From Beijerinckia indica subsp. indica ATCC 9039 (GTDB taxonomy: Bacteria > Pseudomonadota > Alphaproteobacteria > Rhizobiales > Beijerinckiaceae): 64,000 bases of DNA. The stretch covers positions 2,795,501 to 2,859,500 of the forward strand of contig NC_010581.1 in NCBI RefSeq assembly GCF_000019845.1, given 5' to 3'. Shown piece after piece: positions 28,028-37,131 of this stretch (positions are counted from its first letter, which is position 1; each line of letters starts with the position of its first letter). The notes under the pieces are model-generated. The model made no database searches. It worked only from the letters and a program-made list of their open reading frames with translations, and was not told the DNA's origin. Both the position numbers and the translations under genes were made by a program.

Positions 28028-29287
28028 ATGGCCAGCGCAACGCGACATCTTTCTTCGCAGGATCCTTCGAGCACGGCCGCTTCACCATCCTTGACGATGA
28101 TTGCCGATTTGATGCCTCTGCCTTTTCCGTCCGCGCTTGCGGCACCGCGAGCACCGGCCGCAGTCAACCCGCGTGGCATTGTGCGCCAATTCACTCCGAA
28201 CTGGTTCACAGTGACGATGGGAACCGGTGTTCTCGCGCTGGCGCTCAACCAGTTTCCGATCGCCATTTTCGGCCTGCATCAGATCGGGATGGCGCTCTGG
28301 CTCCTGAACATCGGTCTGTTCGTCCTGTTCAGCTTCCTCTACGCAGCGCGCTGGATCTTTTTCTTCCATGAGGCGCGGCTGATTTTCCGCCATTCGGTCA
28401 CTTCGATGTTCTTTGGCGCGATCCCGATGGGGCTTCTCACCATCGTCAATGGCTTTCTGGCCTTTGGTATCCCGCTCTGGGGTCAAGCCGCTGTGTCGAT
28501 CGCCCATATCCTATGGTGGGCCAGTGCGTTCATGGCGGTCCTGTGTGGCAGTATCATCCCATTTCTGATGTTCACGCGCCAGGACCACAGTATGGAGAAG
28601 ATGACGGCCATCTGGCTGTTGCCGATCGTGGCTGCGGGAGTCGCCGCATCAAGCGGCGGCCTTTTGGCGCCGTATCTGAGTGACCCCGAGGCTTTCCAGA
28701 TTATCATGGTGAGCTATGCGCTTTGGGCCTATTCGGTGCCCTTGGCGATGAGCATTTTGGTGATCCTCGTCCTGCGCCTTATGCTCCACAAATTGCCGGG
28801 GAAGGATATGGCAGCCTCTGGCTGGCTGGCGCTGGGGCCGATCGGCACGGGGTCCCTTGGGCTCCTGTTACTCGGGGGCGATGCTCCCCATGTCTTCAGT
28901 GCCGCCGGTCTGCCCGGTATCGGCGAGATCGCTTATGGTTTGGGCATTATCGGCGGCACGATTCTGTGGGGTTATGGCCTCTGGTGGCTTTTACTCGCCA
29001 TGCTGAAAACCGCGCATTATCTGCGTGAAGGCATGCCCTTCAACATGGGCTGGTGGGGATTCACCTTCCCGCTCGGTGTCTATTCCCTTGCAACGCTCAA
29101 CCTCGCACGCACAACGCATCTGGCGCTGTTCTCATTATGCGGTGGAGCATTCGTCATCATGCTCGCCCTCTTCTGGATCATCGTTGCGGCACGCACCGCG
29201 CGTGGAGCCTGGAATGGTGTTCTTTTCGTCGCGCCCTGCCTCACCCTTAGCATTGCCCCGGACCGCTTTGAAACGGATGCCGTGTAA
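28028..29287 (+). CDS. TDT/SLAC1-family transporter
   Basis: A 419-residue inner-membrane protein of the TDT family (TehA, Mae1, SLAC1) with about ten transmembrane segments between residues 55 and 400. The family's first-helix signature NWFTVTMGTGVLALAL lies near residue 58. A hydrophilic N-terminal ~50 residues is longer than usual. Members move C4-dicarboxylates, sulfite, tellurite or small anions; substrate cannot be assigned. It diverges from the LysR gene, and an AT-rich spacer between them holds the promoters. Confidence 0.88.
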   Translation: MASATRHLSSQDPSSTAASPSLTMIADLMPLPFPSALAAPRAPAAVNPRGIVRQFTPNWFTVTMGTGVLALALNQFPIAIFGLHQIGMALWLLNIGLFVLFSFLYAARWIFFFHEARLIFRHSVTSMFFGAIPMGLLTIVNGFLAFGIPLWGQAAVSIAHILWWASAFMAVLCGSIIPFLMFTRQDHSMEKMTAIWLLPIVAAGVAASSGGLLAPYLSDPEAFQIIMVSYALWAYSVPLAMSILVILVLRLMLHKLPGKDMAASGWLALGPIGTGSLGLLLLGGDAPHVFSAAGLPGIGEIAYGLGIIGGTILWGYGLWWLLLAMLKTAHYLREGMPFNMGWWGFTFPLGVYSLATLNLARTTHLALFSLCGGAFVIMLALFWIIVAARTARGAWNGVLFVAPCLTLSIAPDRFETDAV

Positions 29288-29472
29288 CGATACTGGATTG
29301 CGATCGTGACTTTGAGCGATCGCAATGGATGCGCCGCATACATCACACGCTGATCATGGCCCGCGCGAAGCCGCTCCCTCAGGCCGCTGGACCCTCATGG
29401 CCCTGCCACCAAGATCCACGCCATGCGGGGCCACCTGTCCAACCCCGCCGTTGCGCTTCTATCCAGCCGATG

Positions 29473-29491
29473 ATGATGTTTTAAACATCAT
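29473..29491. promoter_or_regulatory. ATGATGTTT-T-AAACATCAT palindrome before the XRE/Ehr operon
   Basis: A perfect palindrome with 9-bp arms around a single T, 78 bp upstream of the small XRE regulator gene that opens the Hyf/Ehr operon. This is a good candidate operator, possibly for the XRE protein itself. Confidence 0.5.
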
Positions 29492-29568
29492 TAATAGGTG
29501 TTGAACAATAAGAAAACACCCTCTATTATTAGATCTCCACTCTTGGAACATGACCCGATGGCCTCTGC

Positions 29569-29880
29569 ATGATCACGGCAGGACAGCTGCGCGCGGCGCG
29601 TGCGCTCCTTGGGATCGACCAACGTCGATTGGCCGAACTGTCCAACCTTTCGCTGCCGACGATCCAGCGGATGGAGGCCAGTGAAGATGTGATCCGCGGC
29701 ACGGTGGATTCCTTGATGAAGCTCGTGAGCGCTCTCGACACGGCTGGCATCGAGCTCATTGGCGAGAATGTTTCGAGCCTTGCTGGTGGGCGAGGTGTGC
29801 GGCTCAAGGAGCCTGCGGCAATGCTGGAGCTCAATACACAAACATCCGGCAAGCCAGATCTTCCTGCTCAGGAGAGATAG
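29569..29880 (+). CDS. XRE-family helix-turn-helix regulator
   Basis: A 103-residue DNA-binding protein. Residues 1-60 are a helix-turn-helix of the XRE/Cro type (AARALLGIDQRRLAELSNLSLPTIQRMEAS). The tail is short and without a ligand-binding domain. The gene ends 5 bp before hyfB, so it is the first gene of the operon and probably regulates it. Confidence 0.88.
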   Translation: MITAGQLRAARALLGIDQRRLAELSNLSLPTIQRMEASEDVIRGTVDSLMKLVSALDTAGIELIGENVSSLAGGRGVRLKEPAAMLELNTQTSGKPDLPAQER

Positions 29881-29885
29881 GCGTC

Positions 29886-31895
29886 ATGGCGGCCACCTTC
29901 ACCCTTTTGTGCGTGGGCATTTTCCTGAGCATAGCGGTGCTGGCCGTCCTCATCGGGCAAACCCGGAATAGCACGCCGGCCATCTATGGTGGTTGCTTGA
30001 TGATATCGCTGCTGGCCCTGGCCGGAGGGATCATCAGCCTTCTCACGGGCGCGGCGGGAACAGAGGTTGTGCTGCCCCTCGGTCTCCCCTGGATCGGCGC
30101 CCATTTTCGCATCGATCCCCTCGCAGGCTTTTTCCTTGCCGTCGTCAATCTTGGCGGTGCCGCCGCGAGCCTCTACGGAATCGGCTATGGGCGGCACGAA
30201 CACGAGCCGAGCCGTGTATTGCCGTTTTTCCCGGCCTTTCTGGCGGGCATGAATCTCGTCGTGATGGCTGATGACGCCTTCACCTTCCTCTTCTCCTGGG
30301 AGTTCATGTCGCTCTCCTCCTGGGCGCTCGTCATGGCGCATCATGGCGAGAGGGAGAATGCGCGCGCGGGCCTTGTCTATCTCATCATGGCGAGTTTCGG
30401 CACGCTGGTGTTGCTGCTGGCCTTCGGTCTGCTTGCGGGACCGGATGGCTTCTATGCTTTTACCGCGATTCGTACCCATCACCTGTCACAGCTCCAGGCT
30501 GGTACTGTCCTGGTGCTTGCCCTCCTCGGCACGGGCTCAAAGGCCGGCTTGGTGCCACTGCATGTCTGGCTGCCGCTTGCTCATCCGGCCGCGCCAAGTC
30601 ACGTCTCCGCCCTGATGAGCGGTGTCATGACCAAGGTTGCCGTCTACGCTTTCATCCGCATCGCCTTCGATCTGCTCGGACCACCAGACTGGTGGTGGAG
30701 CGTGCCGGTGCTGGTCATGAGCGGGGGAAGCGCCGTGCTTGGTGTCCTCTATGCCATGATGCAGGATGATCTCAAGCGCGTGCTCGCCTATAGCACAATC
30801 GAGAATATCGGCATTATCTTCGTCACTCTTGGCCTCGCCCTCACTTTCGAAGCCAATGGGCTGCACGCGGCCGGCGCGCTCGCCCTGACCGCTGGCCTCT
30901 TTCACGTCCTCAATCATGCGCTGTTCAAAAGCGTTCTGTTCTTCGGAGCGGGCGCCGTGCTCGTCTCGACAGGACTTCGCCGGATGGATCATCTCGGCGG
31001 GCTCATCAACCCTATGCCTGTCACAAGCATTCTGGTTCTTGTCGCTTGCGCGGCCATTTCCGCATTGCCACCCTTGAACGGTTTTGTCTCCGAATGGCTG
31101 GCCTTTCAGGCGATCCTGCTCAGCCCGCAGCTCCCACAATGGGGGCTGAGGCTGCTCGTGCCGGCGGTCGGTGCGCTCCTCGCTTTGTCGGCGGCACTTG
31201 CGGCCGCCTGTTTTGTGCGGGTCTTCGGCATTGTCTTCCTTGGCCGGCCGCGCACACCGGCTGCGCAACAAGCGCGTGAGGTTGATCTTTGGTCTCAAAG
31301 CGCCATGGCTGTGCTCGCCAGCCTCTGCCTGCTGGCGGGGATTTTACCGGGTTTCATCATCGATAGCATCGCGCCATCCGTTTACAGCCTGATCAAGGCC
31401 AGAATGCCGGTTCAGGGTCAGATTCAATGGCTGTCGATCGTGCCCGTCGCTGAAAGCCGCAGCTCCTATAATGGTCTTCTCGTCTTTATTTTCAGCGCCG
31501 TTTCAGCCGCGCTCGCGGCCTTCATCATCCATCGCTTTGCCTCACGCGCCACGCGGCGCGCACCGATCTGGGATTGTGGCTTTCCTGATCCGAGCCCGGC
31601 GACACAATATAGCGCGGAAAGTTTCGCCCAGCCGATCCGCCGTGTTTTCGGAACACCCGTCTTCCGCGCGCGCGAACAGGTCGAAATGCCAGAGCCCGGC
31701 AATCTCGCCCCGGCGCGGATCATCGTCACGCTGCATGATCCTGCCTGGGAAGCCCTCTACACGCCCATAACGAACGCTGTTTCCTTCGTGGCGCGGCAGC
31801 TCGACCGGCTGCAGTTTCTCACCATCCGCCATTATCTCGGTTTCGTCTTTTTCGCCCTTGTAACCCTGCTCATGGTCCTGGCTCTATGGCCGTAA
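29886..31895 (+). CDS. hyfB: HyfB-like proton-translocating subunit
   Basis: A 669-residue inner-membrane subunit of the NuoL/MrpA antiporter-like family, matching HyfB/HycC in length. About 14-16 membrane segments are visible, with conserved blocks such as FLFSWEFMSLSSWALV, GTGSKAGLVPLHVWLPLAHPAAPSHVSALMSGVMTKVAVYA and MMQDDLKRVLAYSTIENIG, which hold the Lys and Glu residues of the proton path. It overlaps hyfC by 10 bp. In this operon it is predicted to pump ions using energy from the peripheral subunits. Confidence 0.93.
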   Translation: MAATFTLLCVGIFLSIAVLAVLIGQTRNSTPAIYGGCLMISLLALAGGIISLLTGAAGTEVVLPLGLPWIGAHFRIDPLAGFFLAVVNLGGAAASLYGIGYGRHEHEPSRVLPFFPAFLAGMNLVVMADDAFTFLFSWEFMSLSSWALVMAHHGERENARAGLVYLIMASFGTLVLLLAFGLLAGPDGFYAFTAIRTHHLSQLQAGTVLVLALLGTGSKAGLVPLHVWLPLAHPAAPSHVSALMSGVMTKVAVYAFIRIAFDLLGPPDWWWSVPVLVMSGGSAVLGVLYAMMQDDLKRVLAYSTIENIGIIFVTLGLALTFEANGLHAAGALALTAGLFHVLNHALFKSVLFFGAGAVLVSTGLRRMDHLGGLINPMPVTSILVLVACAAISALPPLNGFVSEWLAFQAILLSPQLPQWGLRLLVPAVGALLALSAALAAACFVRVFGIVFLGRPRTPAAQQAREVDLWSQSAMAVLASLCLLAGILPGFIIDSIAPSVYSLIKARMPVQGQIQWLSIVPVAESRSSYNGLLVFIFSAVSAALAAFIIHRFASRATRRAPIWDCGFPDPSPATQYSAESFAQPIRRVFGTPVFRAREQVEMPEPGNLAPARIIVTLHDPAWEALYTPITNAVSFVARQLDRLQFLTIRHYLGFVFFALVTLLMVLALWP

Positions 31896-32842
31896 TCGCA
31901 GATCTTGCCATCCAGGGCATACAGATGCTTCTGGTTCTTTGCCTCGCGCCAGCGCTCACAGGGTTCGTTCGCAAAGTCAAGGCGCGCCTTTTGCGCCGCC
32001 GTGGGCCTTCGATCCTCCAGCCTTACCGCGATCTTTGGCGGCTCATGCGCAAGGAAGTGGTGCTGGCGGAAAATGCCTCCTGGCTTTTTCGCGCCATTCC
32101 CTATCTGATCTTTTCCGCGACCTGGGTGGCCGCGGCTCTCGTCCCAACCTTTGCCACCGGACTTCTGTTCAGTTGGTCTGCCGATCTCATCGCCGTCACA
32201 GCCCTCCTCGGCAGCACGCGTTTCTTCCTGGCCTTGGCTGGCATGGATGTCGGCACGAGTTTCGGCGGCATCGGCTCGAGCCGAGAGGTGATGATCGCGA
32301 CGCTTGCCGAACCGGCGATGATCATGATCGTCTTCACGCTCGCGCTTCTCGCAGGCTCAACCCAATTGTCGAGCCTTGCCGGTTTCATGCTGACATCGCC
32401 CGTGGGTCTGCGTGTTTCCTTGGGACTCGCCCTCATCGCGCTCGTGATGGTGGCGGTCGCCGAGAATGGACGGATCCCGATCGACAATCCCGCGACGCAT
32501 CTCGAACTCACTATGGTGCATGAGGCCATGCTGCTCGAATATTCCGGCCGGCACCTCGCTTTGATCGAACTCGCGGCTTCCCTGAAACTCCTTCTTTATG
32601 TTTCATTGATCGGCTGCGTTTTCCTCCCCTGGGGCCTGTCGCCACCGGGAGCCGACGTCAGTACCCGGCTGGTTGGTGTTGGGGCCTATGGGCTCAAACT
32701 CGCCGCTGGCGGTTTCCTCCTCGCCTTTTTCGAGACCACCGTCGCCAAAATGCGGGTCTTCCGCGTGCCGGAGTTTCTCGGTGCCGCTCTCATGCTCGGC
32801 CTTCTCGGCACATTGCTGCTGTTCGTCTCGCGGAGCCTTTAG
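31886..32842 (+). CDS. hyfC: HyfC-like NuoH-type membrane subunit
   Basis: A 318-residue subunit of the complex I subunit 1/HycD/HyfC family with eight membrane segments. It has the quinone-module signature RRRGPSILQPYRDLWRLMRKE near residue 35 and the acidic block VAENGRIPIDNPATHLELTMVHEAM in the middle. It anchors the peripheral Fe-S and large subunits to the membrane. It ends one base before hyfE starts. Confidence 0.93.
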   Translation: MAVIADLAIQGIQMLLVLCLAPALTGFVRKVKARLLRRRGPSILQPYRDLWRLMRKEVVLAENASWLFRAIPYLIFSATWVAAALVPTFATGLLFSWSADLIAVTALLGSTRFFLALAGMDVGTSFGGIGSSREVMIATLAEPAMIMIVFTLALLAGSTQLSSLAGFMLTSPVGLRVSLGLALIALVMVAVAENGRIPIDNPATHLELTMVHEAMLLEYSGRHLALIELAASLKLLLYVSLIGCVFLPWGLSPPGADVSTRLVGVGAYGLKLAAGGFLLAFFETTVAKMRVFRVPEFLGAALMLGLLGTLLLFVSRSL

Positions 32843-33505
32843 ATGCACAGCCTGTCCTTCGATATTGCGCATCTCTTCGCCGGCGGCCTCGTCCTGGTCA
32901 GCTTCATGCTCCTCTATCAGGACCGCCTTTACGCCCTTCTCAACGTCTTTGCCCTGCAGGCCTTCGTCCTCGTTCTCTCCGTCGCCTGGCAGGCTTTTGT
33001 GCAACAGGCGCCCCATCTCTATATCACCGCCGCGATCGCCCTCATCCTGAAGGCCATCGTCATTCCCGGCGCGCTCCATCGCATCGTCGCCCGCCTCGGC
33101 ATTCATCGGGAAGTCGAAACAGTCGGCGGCATCGGATCGACCATGCTCGCCGGCATCGGGCTCGTCGCTTTGTCCATGGTGGTGATGCTGCGCGCGACGC
33201 CGGGCGCCGATCCGCTAGCACGTGAGGATCTCGCCTTCGCGCTGTCCGTCGTCTTGTTGGGCCTTTTGATGATGGTGACGCGGCGCAATGCCGTCAGTCA
33301 GGTTGTCGGCTTCATGTCGATCGAAAACGGTCTCATTCTCGCGGGAACGGGCGCCAAGGGGATGCCACTCGTGGTCGAGATCAGCATCGCTTTCTCGGTC
33401 CTGGTCGCCTTTATCATCATCGGCATCTTCCTGTTCCGCATTCGCGAGCGTTTCGACACGGTCGACAGCCGCGCGCTCGACAATTTCCGGGGAGAGCGGA
33501 CATGA
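32843..33505 (+). CDS. hyfE: HyfE-like membrane subunit
   Basis: A 220-residue membrane protein of the HyfE family, whose N-terminal half is related to NuoK. About seven hydrophobic segments are seen. FMSIENGLILAGTG is the conserved Glu-containing block. It starts immediately after hyfC and overlaps hyfF by 4 bp (ATGA), which suggests translational coupling. Confidence 0.9.
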   Translation: MHSLSFDIAHLFAGGLVLVSFMLLYQDRLYALLNVFALQAFVLVLSVAWQAFVQQAPHLYITAAIALILKAIVIPGALHRIVARLGIHREVETVGGIGSTMLAGIGLVALSMVVMLRATPGADPLAREDLAFALSVVLLGLLMMVTRRNAVSQVVGFMSIENGLILAGTGAKGMPLVVEISIAFSVLVAFIIIGIFLFRIRERFDTVDSRALDNFRGERT

Positions 33506-34947
33506 GGCCCATCGTCAATGCCGTCACCTTGAGCCTCATTCTGCCCGCCGCCACGGCCTTCGTTCTCGCGCTCCTTCCGGACTATCGCCTGTCGGCCCGG
33601 ATCAATGCAGCCTCGTCCTTTCTGACGCTTCTTTCCGCACTCTCTCTCCTATTCGTCACGCCAGCGCCCACTCCTTATCTGCTGATTGATGATCTCAATA
33701 TCGTCTTCATCGTCCTGAATACATTCGTCGGTTTCACGACGAGCCTTTTCAGCGCCAGCTACATTGCCCATGAGATTGAAATCGGTCGCCTCGCGCCGAC
33801 ACAATTGCGTTTCTATCACGCCATGTATCAGGCGTTGCTCTTCGCCATGAATCTCGCACTTGTCGCCAATAATACCGGCCTCATGTGGGTTGCTATCGAA
33901 ATGGCGACGCTTACCACGGTTCTGATGGTCGGACTCTACCGCACCCATGAGGCGATCGAGGCGGCCTGGAAATATTTCATCCTTGGCGGTGTCGGCATCG
34001 CGCTCGCCTTGTTCGGCACCATTCTCATCTATATGGCCGCGCAGCCAATCGTCGGAGAAGGGCTCGACGGCATGGCCTGGACGGTCCTGATCCGGCATGC
34101 CTCCGCCTTCGATCCGGCGCTGCTCGACGTCGCTTTCGTCTTTCTCCTGCTCGGCTATGGCACCAAGGTCGGCCTCGTGCCGCTCCATGCCTGGCTCCCC
34201 GATGCCCATGCCGAGGGTCCAACGCCCATTTCCGCCGTGCTGTCCGGCCTTCTCCTCAATGTCGCGCTTTATGCGGTGCTGCGCTTCAAGCTCCTGATCG
34301 CGGCCAATCCGGCGGCCATCGCGCCCGGTCCCTTGATGGCAGGGATGGGGCTCGCCTCTTTGCTGTTTGCGGGGTTCATGCTCTATCGCCGGGGCGATAT
34401 CAAAAGACTCTTCGCCTATTCCTCCATCGAACATATGGGGATCATCGTCTTCGCTTTTGGCATGGGCGGGCCGATCGCCAATTTCGCCGGCCTTTTGCAC
34501 ATGACGATGCATAGCCTGACGAAATCGGCGATCTTCTTCACCGTCGGCCATATCGCGCAGGTCAAAGGCACGCAGAAACTCGCCGGCATCAAGGGCCTGA
34601 CCGTCACGCATCCAGCTCTGGGCTGGAGCCTCGTCCTTGGCGTCATCGCCATAGCCGGCCTACCGCCCTTCGGCGTCTTCATGAGCGAGTTCCTCGTGGT
34701 GAGTTCCACCTTCGCCCGCGCGCCACTGCTCGCGCTCGTTTTCGTCGCGGGGCTTCTCATCGCTTTTGGTGCGCTCATGCTCCACTTGCATAGTCTTGCC
34801 TTCGGTGAACCGGAAGGAGGAAGCGCGCCGGTTGAAGCCTCCTATGGGCCGCTGGCCGCTCATGTCGCGCTGGTGCTGGTAGCAGGCATCTATCTGCCGC
34901 CTTCGCTGGTCACCTGGTTCCAGCATGTCGCGAGTCTGCTCGGCTGA
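33502..34947 (+). CDS. hyfF: HyfF-like NuoN/NuoM-type membrane subunit
   Basis: A 481-residue antiporter-like subunit with about 14 membrane segments. GYGTKVGLVPLHAWLPDAHAEGPTPISAVLSGLLLNVALYA and RRGDIKRLFAYSSIEHMGII are the typical proton-channel blocks with conserved Lys, His and Glu. It follows hyfE with a 4-bp overlap. This is the second antiporter-like subunit; hyfD, a third in E. coli Hyf, is absent. Confidence 0.93.
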   Translation: MRPIVNAVTLSLILPAATAFVLALLPDYRLSARINAASSFLTLLSALSLLFVTPAPTPYLLIDDLNIVFIVLNTFVGFTTSLFSASYIAHEIEIGRLAPTQLRFYHAMYQALLFAMNLALVANNTGLMWVAIEMATLTTVLMVGLYRTHEAIEAAWKYFILGGVGIALALFGTILIYMAAQPIVGEGLDGMAWTVLIRHASAFDPALLDVAFVFLLLGYGTKVGLVPLHAWLPDAHAEGPTPISAVLSGLLLNVALYAVLRFKLLIAANPAAIAPGPLMAGMGLASLLFAGFMLYRRGDIKRLFAYSSIEHMGIIVFAFGMGGPIANFAGLLHMTMHSLTKSAIFFTVGHIAQVKGTQKLAGIKGLTVTHPALGWSLVLGVIAIAGLPPFGVFMSEFLVVSSTFARAPLLALVFVAGLLIAFGALMLHLHSLAFGEPEGGSAPVEASYGPLAAHVALVLVAGIYLPPSLVTWFQHVASLLG

Positions 34948-34964
34948 GAAGGAACACATGAGCC

Positions 34965-36488
34965 ATGCCGACATATGCTGCAATCTTTGTTCAAGGCCAA
35001 AGGATCACGATGCACCGGCCCTTCGCGCGGATCGTGGTCGATGAAGAAACTTGGCTCACCGTCGCCACCGCGCTTGCCGGAGGACAGGCTGTTCTCCTCG
35101 GCCTTTGGGGTGATGCCCAGGCGGTTCATATGGCGATGCTCGAAGATGGCGCGAATGAGCCGGTCGTCACCACATTCATGTGTGCCGATGGTCGGTTTCC
35201 CTCCGTCGGACGCCTGCACGCACCGGCGATCCGGCCCGAGCGCGCCATCCATGATCTTTTCGGCCTGGACCCCATGGGCCTGCCGGATGAGAGGCCATGG
35301 CTTGACCATGGACGTTGGGACATTGGCCACCCACTCGCCGCCTCCGGTCCGAGTGCGCGCGCGAGCGAGCCTGCTGCCTATCCCTTCCTCGTCGCGGAAG
35401 GCGACGGCGTCCATCAGATCCCAGTCGGGCCGGTCCATGCCGGCATTATCGAGCCCGGCCATTTCCGTTTCAACGCTGCGGGTGAAACGGTCGTCCGGCT
35501 TGAGGAACGGCTTGGCTATACCCATAAGGGGATCGAATCCCTGATGGCGGGCGCTTCGCTCGATCAGGCGGCTCGGCTGGCCGGACGCACCTCGGGTGAC
35601 AGCACGGTCGCCTATGCTTATGCCTTCGCCCTCGCGGTGGAGGCCGCGCTTGGCATCGAAATATCCGCCCGCGCGATCTATCTCCGCGCTTTGATGGCCG
35701 AGCTTGAACGGCTTGCCAACCATCTCGGCGACATAGGCGCCATCTGTAACGATGCCGCCTTTGCGCTAATGCTCGCCCATTGCGGTGTCTTGCGCGAGCG
35801 CGTGCTTCGGGTTGCGGCCAAGGCCTTCGGCCATCGCCTGATGATGGACTGTATCATCCCCGGCGGCGTCAGTGTCGATCTCGCTCCGGCTGGTGTATCA
35901 GATATTCGTCATCTGCTTGCGACGATCCGTGGCGTCTTTCCGGCGCTGGTCGAACTCTATGATGAAACCGCTTCCCTGCAAGACCGCACCGTCGGCACCG
36001 GCATCGTTCCTCCATCACTGGCCCGCCAGTTCGGCGCTGGCGGCTATATCGGGCGTGCCTCCGGCCGTGCCTTCGATACGCGTCGTCATCTCGCTTATCC
36101 ACCCTATGACACGCTCACCTTCGATGTGCCTGTGCTCAATGAGGGTGACGTCAATGCGCGTGTATGGATACGCATCCGCGAAGTGGAACAGAGTCTGTCT
36201 CTCATCGATCAGATCCTCGATCGTCTCCCTGCCGATGGCCTCCTCCGCACTGAGGTCGGCGGTGCCGGCGAAAGGCGCGAAGGCCTTGCCCTCGTAGAAG
36301 GATTCCGTGGCGATGTGCTCGTGTCCGTCCGGCTCAGTGGAGAAGGATCCATTGAGCGCTGCCATTTGCGTGATCCATCCTGGTTCCAATGGCCTCTGCT
36401 CGAAGCGGCCATCAAGGGCAATATCGTCGCCGATTTCCCACTCTGCAATAAATCGTTCAATTGCTCCTATTCGGGGCACGATCTTTAG
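34965..36488 (+). CDS. HyfG/NuoCD-like large subunit lacking NiFe-ligand cysteines
   Basis: A 507-residue fused subunit: NuoC-like N-terminus (about 1-130) and NuoD/hydrogenase-large-subunit-like domain (about 150-507). GYTHKGIE, ERLANHLGDIGAI and GGV-VDL blocks are conserved. NiFe hydrogenases need RxCGxC and DPCxxC. Here the first reads RTSGDS (208-213), with Ser at both cysteine positions. The second reads DPSWFQ (470-475), with Ser472 and Gln475. Thus no NiFe site can form and hydrogenase activity is excluded. This is the hallmark of Ehr (energy-converting hydrogenase-related) complexes, evolutionary relatives of both complex I and group 4 hydrogenases. The ATG at 34965 follows aaggaac. 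Confidence 0.9.
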   Translation: MPTYAAIFVQGQRITMHRPFARIVVDEETWLTVATALAGGQAVLLGLWGDAQAVHMAMLEDGANEPVVTTFMCADGRFPSVGRLHAPAIRPERAIHDLFGLDPMGLPDERPWLDHGRWDIGHPLAASGPSARASEPAAYPFLVAEGDGVHQIPVGPVHAGIIEPGHFRFNAAGETVVRLEERLGYTHKGIESLMAGASLDQAARLAGRTSGDSTVAYAYAFALAVEAALGIEISARAIYLRALMAELERLANHLGDIGAICNDAAFALMLAHCGVLRERVLRVAAKAFGHRLMMDCIIPGGVSVDLAPAGVSDIRHLLATIRGVFPALVELYDETASLQDRTVGTGIVPPSLARQFGAGGYIGRASGRAFDTRRHLAYPPYDTLTFDVPVLNEGDVNARVWIRIREVEQSLSLIDQILDRLPADGLLRTEVGGAGERREGLALVEGFRGDVLVSVRLSGEGSIERCHLRDPSWFQWPLLEAAIKGNIVADFPLCNKSFNCSYSGHDL

Positions 36489-36499
36489 GCTTTCCGCCG

Positions 36500-37033
36500 A
36501 TGCGCAAGCTGCTTTTTCAAGGCCTCGCCAAACCGCCGCTCACGGAAGCTGGGCCGACGGATGGGGAAATCGCGGCGCTCGCCGCCGAACTTGACCATCT
36601 CGCGCGGAGCCGGCTCGGACGCAGTCTTGCGATCCGCGAAGTTGATGCCGGCTCCTGCAATGGGTGCGAACTCGAGATTAATGCCCTCGGCAATGCGTTC
36701 TATGATCTCGAGCGTTTCGGGCTGCGTTTCGTGGCGTCCCCCCGTCATGCCGATGTCCTTTTGGTCACAGGACCCGTGACACATAATATGCGTGAGGCAT
36801 TGCTGCGGACCTATGACGCAACCCCAAACCCCAAATGGGTTGTGGCCGCTGGAACATGTGCTTTGGGTGAGGGCGTATTTGCGGAAAGTTACGCTTGCCA
36901 GAAGGGAGGGGTCTCCGCCGTGATCGCGGTTGACCTCTATATTCCCGGCTGCCCGCCAACCCCCACCGATCTGTTGAAAGGCCTTCTCGCTCTTATAACG
37001 AAAAATACCGGCCCCTCCGGCCAAGTTCGGTGA
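36500..37033 (+). CDS. HyfI/NuoB-like Fe-S small subunit
   Basis: A 177-residue small subunit of the NuoB/HycG/HyfI family. The four cysteines for the proximal [4Fe-4S] (N2-type) cluster are kept: CNGCE near residues 54-57, the GTC block (AGTCALGEG in spirit) near 117, and PGCPP near 148. So the cluster next to the lost NiFe site should still be assembled. The ATG at 36500 begins 12 bp after the large subunit. No HyfA/HyfH ferredoxin-type subunit follows, so the electron partner must be encoded elsewhere or be soluble. Confidence 0.92.
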   Translation: MRKLLFQGLAKPPLTEAGPTDGEIAALAAELDHLARSRLGRSLAIREVDAGSCNGCELEINALGNAFYDLERFGLRFVASPRHADVLLVTGPVTHNMREALLRTYDATPNPKWVVAAGTCALGEGVFAESYACQKGGVSAVIAVDLYIPGCPPTPTDLLKGLLALITKNTGPSGQVR

Positions 37034-37131
37034 TACAGTCGGTACGCAGGGCTCCGGTGCAAAGAGCAATGGATTGAGCCTTTATCAGCCGTAAGAAAAT
37101 GGTCGCATCGGCTTCTGGGGCAAAACGCGCC

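Noticed and set aside
34965..37033. Calling the operon a hydrogenase-4 or formate hydrogenlyase
   Set aside because: All four NiFe-ligand cysteines are replaced, no formate dehydrogenase or ferredoxin subunit gene is present, and no maturation genes are near.
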